From assembly GCA_963920635.1 (NCBI GenBank), contig OY987298.1:131511735-131575734 (forward strand): DNA of 64,000 nt, read 5' to 3'. The notes below the pieces were generated by a model. It saw only the letters and a program-made list of their open reading frames with translations, was not told where the DNA came from and did not search any database. Position 1 is the stretch's first letter, and each line of letters opens with the position of its first letter. The position numbers were made by a program, and so were the translations under genes. This stretch comes from Pseudeuparius sepicola. Its lineage: Eukaryota; Arthropoda; Insecta; Coleoptera; Anthribidae. Below are positions 46,732-58,700 of this stretch, piece after piece.

Positions 46732-49700
46732 GTAAGTAACATTCATATTAAGTATAGTCCACCTTACGAGAGAATACGAGCCTCAAGAATGCGAGTAAAA
46801 AATTTCTAATGTTACCAAACTTCGAAATATAATTCTCCTTAGGAAATATAATAAACCAAAGCCATTACGCTAGTGCACCAGAATTGTACAGGTTTTTGGC
46901 GATCCGGCAACGCCTAGCAAGCCCAGTAAAGATTCTTGAGGCTCGTATTCTCTCGTAAGGTGGACTATAGTCTCCTTATACAGTGTCCTCCAAAAAGTTC
47001 GCACCATAGGGGGGAAATTTTTAATTAACGTTTTATTTTGAAATCTAATTTTTGGGTTACCTTTTGCTTTAAAAAAGATGAAAAATGACCCACTCAAACG
47101 TGGTCATGTGACTTTCGTTATCTGTCAAAAATGACATTAAAAAAATATATCGCCAAAAATGGGGTTGCAACTTTGCAACAAACAACCGAATTTTAAAGCG
47201 TAAATATCATTTTCTGTTGAAAAATACTTATTCTTATCGGTAATTAGTAATAAAAAATTAATAGAATGATAAAGCTGGTGGTAAAAAATAGTTTGTACTA
47301 AGTTTCGAATTTTTAAAATTTTCAGAAATTTCATAAATATTAAAAATTGGCAAAAAACTAAATATTTTAGTAGAGCGTTCAAATGGGCACAATTCACGTT
47401 TTTTTCTGATAAGCTCAGATGATAGCTTTGACTAAAATATACTTATGGATTTTTTTTTCAAATTTTTTTGAAGGGCCGTTTGGCCGAAAAAAATAAAAAT
47501 GTCCACGGAGTGAGTATAGGTACTTTTTGTAGGTCCGGCAACGCCGCAAAACGGTCAGGTTCAAATTTAAACAGCCCGCCCACCTTTCTGTCAAATCACA
47601 GCTGTGACCTATTTATTGCGTTGGTTTGTTTTTGTGGGTTATTCGTTATTCGTTTGGCTAGCCATCGTTTACGTTTTGTTGCGAGTTACTGCTTTATATA
47701 ATAGTATTCAGCATGGAAGACGGCTTTGTTAAAGCATTGTTTAGTTTTCATAATGAAAAATGAAAAAACTCTCAACACAAAGAACAAATCACCAACTATC
47801 GACGAGGTTAACTCCGACGACGTAAGAGGTAAACAATCGAAATGACAGTGGTGCGATGTTGCCGGCTATTTTGTCTTCTACCTGGGAGGGTTTATTACTT
47901 TAAAATGTCCTATTTAAATTACATCATAAAACTATAATTAAACTACAATCTGGTTATAATGGTGTGCCATATAATTAATACACCCCAGTTGTATACCTTT
48001 TATTAATAATAAGTGTTAAAAAACAAGTAAATCTATTAAATTTTTTAGCCCGAACTTAATGAAACTGATTGGTGAAGGGTCCAGCTGACGTCAGCAGGAC
48101 CCCGATTTTCAAATTTCAATTCTAATTTTTGGCCTAGTTAAAGATAATAAAAACAAACGGGTGGACTTTTTGGGCCTTTGAAGACATAATACATAAAGTA
48201 AACGCAAAGAAAACAAAAATTTTTTTTTATGAAATGACCCCATTTGTTACACCTACCTACGTATAATTAAAAAAGAAACAACTTTTTCAAGTAAAACTTT
48301 TTGATATTTTAACAAATAAACCCATTTTTGGCGATATATTTTTTTAAATGTCGTTTTTGACAGATAACGGAAGTCACATGACCACGTTTGAGTGGGTCAT
48401 TTTTAAAATGAATAAAACGTTAAGTAAAAATTTCCCCCCTATGGTGCGAACTTTTTGGAGGACACTGTATGCATTTATGGGGATATTTTCTTGTTTCGCC
48501 TTGGCATTCTCTGTGAATAAATAATTGTTAATATCCTTGCAGAAAAAATTAATTAAATAATTAAAAATTTTTGAAGAATTGACAGAACTACAGTGGCGTA
48601 GAAGTTCTGGTTCAGTTAACTGATCACGCGGTAGGCCATTTATTTAATTTTTTTTAGATCCCCTGTTTATTTGATACATCAGGGTTATTGGTAATTCTAT
48701 ACATTCCTTTGGAGAAGTGATAGAGGAGGAGGTAAGGAGTAAATTTAATCCTATGTGCATTATGCAAAACTCAATTTTCTTTAAATATTTTTGACAACTT
48801 TTTATTTAAAATTTTCCTATGATATAAAGGTTTCCGGACTTTTTCATTATATAAGACCATAGTCTTGGGCAAGTAATCCAGTTAAGAAGTTTTAAAAAAG
48901 ATTTTTGTCTACTAAGAAAAACTGATACCTATAAATCAAAAACTATTGAATTTTGCATAATGCACATTAGGATTAAATTTACTCCTTACCTCCTTCCCTA
49001 TCACATCTCCAAAGGAATGTATCGAATTACCAATAACCCTGTATATTTTTTGACTCTTGTAAAATTTTGATTTAAGATTCGGTTTAAAAGATAATACTAC
49101 TTATTTGGCTATTATCTATTGAGATGACTTGTTTATTTTCTACTTGGCACCTTTAAAAATTGTTTTTTGTTCTTTGAAATTTCGAGTTAAAGTTTGGTAG
49201 CTTCTCCTAAACAAAATCTTCCTGTCATAATAATTTGCCTATTATAATTTGAAAAATTCACCCCAAAATCTGTTAATTTCTCATTTTAGGTTATGTACAT
49301 CACGAGATTGGGTTTAGTATGGAAAACTCATACCCAATTTGAGCTCGATATTTCAAAAAAACATGATTTCTTAAAAAAGTTAACCATGATTAATAAAAAA
49401 TCCATTAAATACTCAAATAAGTTGGAATATCTCGTGAAGTAAATCTTTAATGACATTTTTCAAGACAAAAAAAGTACAGAAAATTAATGTTGATTCCAAA
49501 GAATTAATCACTTAAACCATAGGCACACGCCGAAAAAGTTGGGATGGACAAGGTGTACAAGTACATCACCCCTATTTTATTCCGCTTCGTCTTTGATTAT
49601 TTTAACTAAAATTGCACAAAAATGGGTTTGTATAAAAAAATCCTTGAAAAATTCCAAATAAATAGGTATTTTAAAAATTCTGCAGTTATTGAGAAAATTA

Positions 49701-52700
49701 GTTTTTTACAATCCAACTTTAACACCCTGTATAAGTAAGTGCGTTTAAATGAAAAATGGCATAAGGAAAACATTATTTTTGCCAAAAGTATCCGTGGTCA
49801 ACGGAGTAACTTCTCTTTTTGTAACATCCTGTATAAAAAATAATATATTCCTTTTCCGTTTCTACAGTATTCCGATTCCAATTGGATTCTATTTTTAGCA
49901 CGTGTTCCATGTACCTAATTGTCGGCCTGACGTTGCCGGCAATATGCCCCCAAGTCCCAACAAGAAAACAGCACGAATTATTATTTTTCGTCCTCTTTGA
50001 CACGTGTATTTGATCAACTTGATTGAATGCGGGACTGGGAACAATAATTGTAGTGGAGCGTATTGTGTATTCGTATTCCTATGCAAATGTTTCATACCCA
50101 AATTGCATTTTGCCCAGTCCGTGTTCATAAAACTAAATTCACTTTTAAAACCTGACCTAACTACCTTTAGAAGGCTTACGCTGATTCAACTAACTGTATA
50201 CAGGATGATTTTTCTAGGTAACATTCCTAATGATGCCTCTGGAGATAGCGTGGGCTGTAACGGTTCAGTGGAAAGCAGGGGACGCCGCCTGCAGGATAAT
50301 GATGTTCTTCAGGACATTTGGGCTGTTTTTGTCAAGTTTCATCTTATGCTGCATCAGCATCGACAGGTAAATTTGTTTTTGATCTGGAAATCCGCAAAAA
50401 CTAAACTTTGATTGCAACTACCTATATCTTCGGACAAATCGTTTGCACCGTCTATCCGAAACGTGAAATGTGCGCATGATCTTATCTTCTCAGGTTATAG
50501 TAATAGTAAATAGGATAATATTCTATAAACATTTCAGATACTACGCAGTTTTGAAGCCACTGCACATGCACGCAGCGTTGGATAGAAGGGAGAGGATAAT
50601 GCTGGTGGTGACATGGATGGGGGCAATAGTGTGCAGTTTACCCCAGGTAAAGTTAATTTATTTTTAATCAAATATCTAATGCTTTTATTTTAAAAAAATA
50701 CACTATACCTTCGATAAATAGTTGCATCTATTAGCAGAAGGTATGTAAATATGCATTTATTTATTTATATCCCTAGACCCTAATTTAACTCGAGAAACAA
50801 AAAATTATCCTATGTTACTCAGTGATAATGTAGCATTCTATTAGTGAAAGAATTTACAAAATCAGTCCAGTAGTTTTTTAGTTTATTCATTACGAACAAA
50901 AATACAAATCTTTTCTCTTTATAATATATTTTTCTTGAAATCGGCAGTGAAGTGTCCCAAAATCGTCATTAAAAACTCAGAAATCGGCAATGAAGTAGCC
51001 CATTATTGCACGATTTTTTCAATAAGTAGGCCTTGGTGAGATGTAAACATCAAACGTCAGACGCGGAGCCATCGCCCGTCAAAAGTAACCAAAATATTCA
51101 AAACCCGGCCAATAAACTTTTCGTACACATTGCGAAATTGTTACCTATAGCAGCGCAATCCTTCAGTATACATATTTTAGTAGGTTTGAATATCAATAGA
51201 TTTGTTATATGGAGGCTGCACAACAAGCAGCTGTTTGATTTTTCTGTTCGAAGGCCCATGTCCTGTCATACTTGGCCTAGGTAGAGCGATCGCCAAAGTC
51301 AAGCAACGCCGCGCGCAGTTGGTTCATGGACGGATGATCCGATTTCAAAAAAATAATAATAGGTACCTCGCACTGAAGTTCCGTTTATGACTCATGTGGT
51401 TTATTTGCCTCGGCCAGAGGCCTCGGCAACTAAATTCCACATGAGTCATAAAAGTTGAACTTGAGTGCGTTGGTACATAAATAACTATTTCATAACCCAA
51501 CACCTATTAAATTTTCACTTATAATCTCCCTAGAGCATGAATTATTTCCGGAAATTTTTTTCGAGGTGCGAATTTTTTGAAAATTTTCCCGAGGCGGTAA
51601 CCGAGCTTGTTTAGGCATTATTTAGCTACATTTCCATGAAAAAAAAATCATACCAATGCATTTAATTTTTTTGAGAAAATTAACCATTTATGTCGGAATA
51701 TCGAAAAAAGCCCTCTAGCGGCTACATGTGAAATTACCAAAACTTCAAATATTATAATATTTGTAGCCGAAGAGTAGCTCTTTTCAACTAGCTCAAGTTT
51801 GTTAAAATCGGCTCAGCCGTTTCGAAGATACAGGGTGTTTTTTACGGAAACCTTTGAATACCCCCCATCACTTTATTTTTAGAGATACGGCAAAACTTGT
51901 CAAACAAAAAAGGTTCAGATTATCCTCGACTTTAAAGATCAGGTATTTTTTTGTTAGGTTAATATAGCGGAATTCACAGAAACATCACTTTTTTAGATTC
52001 AAGATTGCAGTTACGCCCCCTAGCGGCCATTTCAGAAACTTGAAAATATTTTCCAAGTTTTTATCTTGGCCGTTTTAGTCATAAAATTTTTTGCCGCAAG
52101 CCTCTACGATGGATAATTTCCCAGATACAGTACCTCGCATTCTTAGTTGGCCACCCTGTATACACTGGGGTTACTACGGTTTTCTAGGGTTTTCCGTAGT
52201 ACTTGAGCGAATGCTATCCTAGTTTTATCTGGAAAAGTAGGCCCTAGCCGCAGATGGCAACGAAGAGAAAATAATAGTATTTGCCCCCCTCCCCCGCACA
52301 AGCTTTCAGTTGCTTTTGGAGTATTAAGAGGGTGAGAATGATTATTATATCCCTTAATCGATTCTCAAAGTTTAACGGTTTAAAATATATTTATAGTAGG
52401 TATTTGAGCGATTTTCAATTTAGGAATCAATCTCGGAAAGGGTTTCCTTAGAAAGTCCATATCCAAAGAGGTTCGCTAAACTTTTCTCGGACAACTCCAG
52501 AACACAATAAAAGGCCAGGGCTTGATACACTGACGAAACAAATAACTTTGACGTTCCAAACATTACTGTTTGCACGTGATTAAATCGAAAAATATCTTTA
52601 ATATAATAGAAAAATGTGTCCGTTTATTTCTTTCCCAAGTTTCAGGACGCTTTTTTGTTTTTCAGATGGCCATTTTCCACGTGGAAGCACACCCCAACAT

Positions 52701-54059
52701 CACGTGGTATTACCAGTGCGTCACATACAATATGTTTCCTTCATATGCGCACGAATTGGCATACAACGCATTCGGAATGATAATGATGTATGTGTTTCCA
52801 CTAACTGTGATAGTTTTTTGCTATGGATCAATCCTCGTTGAAATATTTAGGAGGACTAGGAACCCACAGAATGGTGAGTATTAAAAGTAGTTTATTTGCT
52901 TTAAATCTCCTAAAGTTTCTAACAAACCTAAGCATAAAGAAAATATAATATGTTGAGAAATAAGTAAAACAAAAATAATTTCAAAGAAAATCTACTGCTT
53001 TGCTTGATAATCTAATAGCACAGACCTATATAGCTTCGCTATATATATGTCTGTGCTAATAGTATAGCCATATGATAATCCAACAAAATAAATTAAAAGT
53101 AAAAAAATATTTAAAAAAAAAGCTTTTATTTAAATGCGCTAAAAAGAATAAAATAATCTTTTCTTTTAAAACTTTTACTATCAACTTATAACGTCATTCC
53201 ACAATTTATATGATATAAAAGCTTGTCGCGAGATTTAAGTAGTGGTATTTACTTAGTTTGAAAACTTAAATCTCGCGACAAGCTTTTATATCATATAAAT
53301 TGTGGAATGACGTTATAAGTTGATAGTAAAAGTTTTAAAAGAAAAGATTATTTTATTCTTTTTAGCGCATTTAAATAAAAGCTTTTTTTAAAAATATTTT
53401 TTTACTTTTAATTTATTTTGTAATTTTTAGTTTGGCCAGGTGTCTGAGTCTATTCATCTCAGTTAACGCATCATTGTTGCAAGGTCGTTTGCCGGTTAGT
53501 TTAGAACAGTCTAGCTCTTCAATGAGGAGACCTTCTAATGACCATCTTGGGTGTTCCGCCATGTTGGATTTAGAATGACGTCACACATATAATCATGCAT
53601 TGTCATCCAAATTAAACGTGTGTACAAAATTTCAGCTCGATCGGTTGAAATTTAACTAGTCCGCCATCTTGAGTGTTCCGCCATGTTGGATTTAGAATGA
53701 CGTCACACATATAATCATGCATTGTCATCCAAATTAAACGTGTGTACAAAATTTCAGCTCGATCGGTTGAAATTTAACTAGTCCGCCATCTTGAGTGTTC
53801 CGCCATGTTGGATTTAGAATGACGTGACACATATAATCATGCATTGTCATCCAAATTAAACGTGTGTACAAAATTTCAGCTCGATCGGTTGAAATTTAAC
53901 TAGTCCGCCATCTTGGGTGATCCGCCATGTTGGATTTAGAATGACGTCACACATATAATCATGCATTGTCATCCAAATTAAACGTGTGTACAAAATTTCA
54001 GCTCGATCGGTTGAAGATATCTGCTTCAAAATTGAGTTGCAAGATTCCACCCGAACAAA

Positions 54060-54090
<31 letters not shown>

Positions 54091-55636
54091 CATTGCAAGT
54101 TAAATAAAAGCTTTTAAAATAGTCCTTTTTTAATCCTAAAGTGCTGCAGTTTAGGAAGCTTCCTGTTGATGGGCAATCTAGATACTCGATACTCATTTCT
54201 TATATTAACATGAATAGTTGTGTCAAGAACATTGGTTTGAGTTTCCAGTTTTTAAATACTCTTGATGTATTATTATACAGGATGATTTTTTAAACACTGC
54301 CACCGCTATTTTCTCGCTTATTTTGCGCCCTACAAAAAAACTAAGAAACAAAAATGTGGCAATTTTTGACAGCTAAGTGGTGCTGTAAAAAAAATCGGCA
54401 TTCATGGCTAACTTGTCGCGCAATATAAAAAAGACTCAAATTGAGCAAAACAATTAATAGCCGCAGCATATACCTATTTATTTTAAGAGATAGAGAAAAA
54501 CTTTGTACTAAAAAAAACTTAAAATTAAGCTTCCCAGTGCCGTCAATTTTCAATATAAAAGTTTTCCCCTGTCTCTTAAAATAAACATTCCACGGCTATT
54601 ATAATAATTTTGCTCGATTTGAGTTTTTTTTATATTGCGCGACAAGTTGGCCATGGATGCCGATGTCTTTAGCAGCAGCACCACTTAGCTGTCCAAAATT
54701 GTCACATTTTTGTTTGTTAAGCGACGAAATTGCAGTGGTAGTCCCAAAAAAATCATCCTGTATATTAGATATACAGTGTTCTCTACATAAAACCTAAACC
54801 TGCCTTTTTTGTGTATTTTTTTTGTTCGAACTGTTTTTTTATCAACATAAAGCTCTTCAAAATCCCCTTGCAACATTTATTCTCAAATAGTAGGTACCTA
54901 TTTTATTGCTATTTTTTGTTTAGCAATAGATTTTTTCTGTGAGATATCGAAAAAAATATGAAAAGTCCCTGCGAATTAATACTTACCCCTAGTTACCAAA
55001 TTGCATATTAATGGAACTACTTTATCTTTTGATCATATTCTGTATTTCCTTTCCTTCATTTCCTTTTTTTGCAATTAAATACTATTTTAGTATAATCGGC
55101 TTATAAACTCGTGGACAAAATTAAGGCACCAACATAATAAATCCCCACAAAAATTGCATTTTTGAAAATAAATCAATGGAAAAATAAATTATTGGAAACT
55201 AAATAAAAAGCAACAAATTGCATTATTTAATTAGTTCAACAGTTGTAAATGCCCAAAGCCTGCTATCTACAGACTTGGCAGACACGCAAAATAATTTAAA
55301 ATATAATTTGCAATTTTGTATGTTGGTGCGTTAATTTTGTCCAGGAGTATATAATTGTATTGCCATAGGCTATATTTTATGTGCCTACACCAGCGTCCAG
55401 AGATATACTACCTATACGTAGGTATTCTCTTTGATTCCAGCCGACAGCGTGACCAGGTCAAGTTTGGCATTCCTTGGAAAGGCCAAAATTCGAACACTCA
55501 AGATGACGATTATCATAGTCTTTGTGTTCTTTGTTTGTTGGACCCCATACCAATTCATGAGCGTTTGGTAAGTAAAAATAGTAGTAAAGTAAAATAATGC
55601 CTTAAAATATTTTATACCTGCCCATTTTAGGTACTT

Positions 55637-55718
<82 letters not shown>

Positions 55719-58700
55719 TTCCAGTATAGAAGATAGCAATTATTACTAATTTAGACATCAGTTAAAATTAATGAAATATTTAGTTTTCAAAATTGTCGAT
55801 AAACAGTGTGTCCACGGATCGGGTTGAAAAAAGGGGGACAATTTTTATTGTTGATATTACAACGAAAATTCAATATTTTTATAAAATTCTGCTCGTCGAG
55901 AAAATAAAATTTACCATATAAAAATCTTAGATCAGATGAAAATTAATAAATTTAGAAAATATGAAAATGTTTCAAGAGGGAAGTACGACTACCATTATTC
56001 ATTACTTTAGATAAAACGTTTATTAAAGAAAGTTATTTACTTATAGACCAAAAATAAAGTCTAAAATTGTAAATCTTAATTTTAAATTTTGTCTCTATTT
56101 TTTTAAAGTTGAATTTATGAAATTCCTACAGAAATCGGTCCTTAAACAAGCAAAACAATTTGTAAAATTGTGGAAAACATTATTCTATAAATCTTCCTCC
56201 AAACTCTACACATTTATTCATCCATTTTCAGGAATTCAACAAAATATATAAATATAAAATTCAGAATTCATGTTTTAAACTTTTTACTGAGGCTTTATTT
56301 TTGAACGTAATATACTTTCTCTCATAAAAATGTTGTTTAAAATAATAAACAATACCTGGTACTTCCCTTGAAATATTTTCATTTTTATATGGTACATAAT
56401 CTTAGTTTTCTCGCAAACCAGAATTTTCTTTAATGAATTAATCAATAATATAAAAATGCTTCATCCATGGAAAATGGACACACTGAATAATAGGCCCGCG
56501 GTAGATAATGATATATATTATGTACCAGGAGACTAAAGTCCTACTTTTATTCCCGAAAACGAGTTAGCGGTAACTAGCACTATAGTGTGTATACTGTATA
56601 CGGAACATGTTTCTTTGCCTGACGCAGTTTGCGCAAGAAACGTAAAATATAAAGTAAAACATAAACCTGTCTTCAATAATAAAATAATTGCAGCGTCTGA
56701 TGGGCTGCCCATAACCTGAGCCCTATTGGGTATTGCATTACAAGGTCATGTTCTGGGAAAATTCTTTACTACTCAGAGCCAGGAGCCGGTCAAAACACCT
56801 TTCTTTTCGCCGAGGGTCCATACCTTTATGTTTTGATTTGGCGTCGCCTTGAGTGCCATCGTTATCGAAAGAGGATGCCGGGGACGTCGGTCGTTAGACT
56901 TATCTGGCTTCATGTCTTCAATATTCGATTTAGGATATCGGAAATGTATGAGGTAGAAAACAACAACCGCGAGACGTTTTTCGGCCTATTTGTGTTATCC
57001 GATATACTTTTTATAGGTGTGTTCACTAATTTAAATCGGTAGATCTGGGCCTATAGAAACATGTAGGACGGGCACGCTTCCAAGTACGGCAGTGACGTCA
57101 AGCTAATGAGAGCGTCTCATTCAAGCGAATTCAAACGAATGCAGGCACTTATCGCTATTTTTGTTTTCAAGGAGAAATATTGTTTGATTTTTGTATTTCA
57201 CAGATAAAATTAGGAGGCTATTTCAGATTCAGGGGCATCGCAAGTAATTTTTAAGGGGGGATGGCGGAGGGCGAAACTCAGTTATAAAAAAATACCTAAC
57301 AATATACTTCCAAAGGCAATCCCAATATTTCCCAATTTTTAGTTTTAAATGTCAAATTGGACATGCATGGGCTGTGACGTCACGACTCTCTTTAGGCGCA
57401 ATATGCTCCAACATATAACGAAATCCTGTTTTCAAAAAAGAAAAGAAAAATACAAATTGTCCCCAGTTGGTCAAAACTTTTTGAATAGCACTGTATATTA
57501 TTTGTTAAAAAATAATGCCTATTGCCTATACAAAAAAAACATGTTATTCTTTGGTTTAAAGTTTAAAATAAAAGTAACACCTGTCACATATAAAAAAAGC
57601 AAAAAAATAAATATATTTTTTAATACAGGTGCCGAGTTTTTTTTGATGATCAGTATGGGGATCTCGGAAACTAACTTAGATAGAAGGAAGGTTAAGTGGG
57701 GAAAGAATTGCAGTTTTGTAGGCCCAATTTAATGCACTTTGTGGATTTCTGAAAAAAGTCATGGCTTACCATCTTCGTCGTTTCTGATTTTAGACAAAAC
57801 GTGTAAATACAAAGGTTGGAGGTAATTTTGTCCCCAATGCGGCTATCTTGTCTTACATTCTGTGACAGCTGCAATTTTCAAGACACAAACTTGTGTTTTT
57901 TTAATGGAAATAATAGTTGGCCATGGCCTCAAAAAATCAGGCATTTTTAGAGCTTTCCAACGATATAATACTCTATATTATGGTTATTCGGAAAACTAAC
58001 GGAAATAACTACGATTTCCATTTAAAAAACACAAATTTGCATCATATCTCGAAAATGGCAGTTGTCACGGCAAGTAGGACATGACAACCGCATTGCGGAC
58101 ACAATTCCCTCCAATACTTTTGTATTTACACTTTTTATCTAAAATCAGAAACAACGAAGCTAGTTGGATTAGAATAAATCGCCAAAATTTCATTTCTTCA
58201 AAATATCTAGTACCTACCTAAGCCATGACTTTTTTCAAAAATCCATTGGGTATACAAAACTGCAATTCTTTCCCCATTTAACCTTCCTTATATCTCCGCT
58301 AGTTTCCGAGGTCCCCATACCGATCAAAAAAAATGTCAGCCTGTTTAACACGTTTTTAAAAAGGGCTAGAAAAAACGCGGGGCGCAGGAAATAGATGATA
58401 TTAGTGTTTACGTTTTACTCGTTCGGCTATGATGATATGATGCCCCCTCCCTCGCCTCGATAACCATTTATGCATTCCAGCAAACTCATAACGCAGTTTT
58501 CAAAATTTGAATATATCTCATTTCGTATATGGGGAAGGTTCGAAAATATTTAAATGGATGAAGAGTATACATACAGTGCGGCCCGTTTGGAATGGAGACA
58601 CCTCCGTAAAATTGTTATTTTTGCTCCGATTTAAAAAACTTTTTTTGTTAGATATGTCTCTGAAAATACCAATCGACACACCTTCCAATTGTTTTGAAAA

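Larger units (their letters stand above)
50647..52665. other. AKHR intron 3
   Basis: 2.0 kb. It holds a palindromic MITE (51361-51478), an ACAGGGTG-ended repeat (51830-52158) and a short repeat (52168-52260). The 51000-51300 part is not recognised. Confidence 0.7.

Noticed and set aside
53551..54010. CRISPR-like array
   Set aside because: The 122-bp units are contiguous without spacers, and this is an insect genome.
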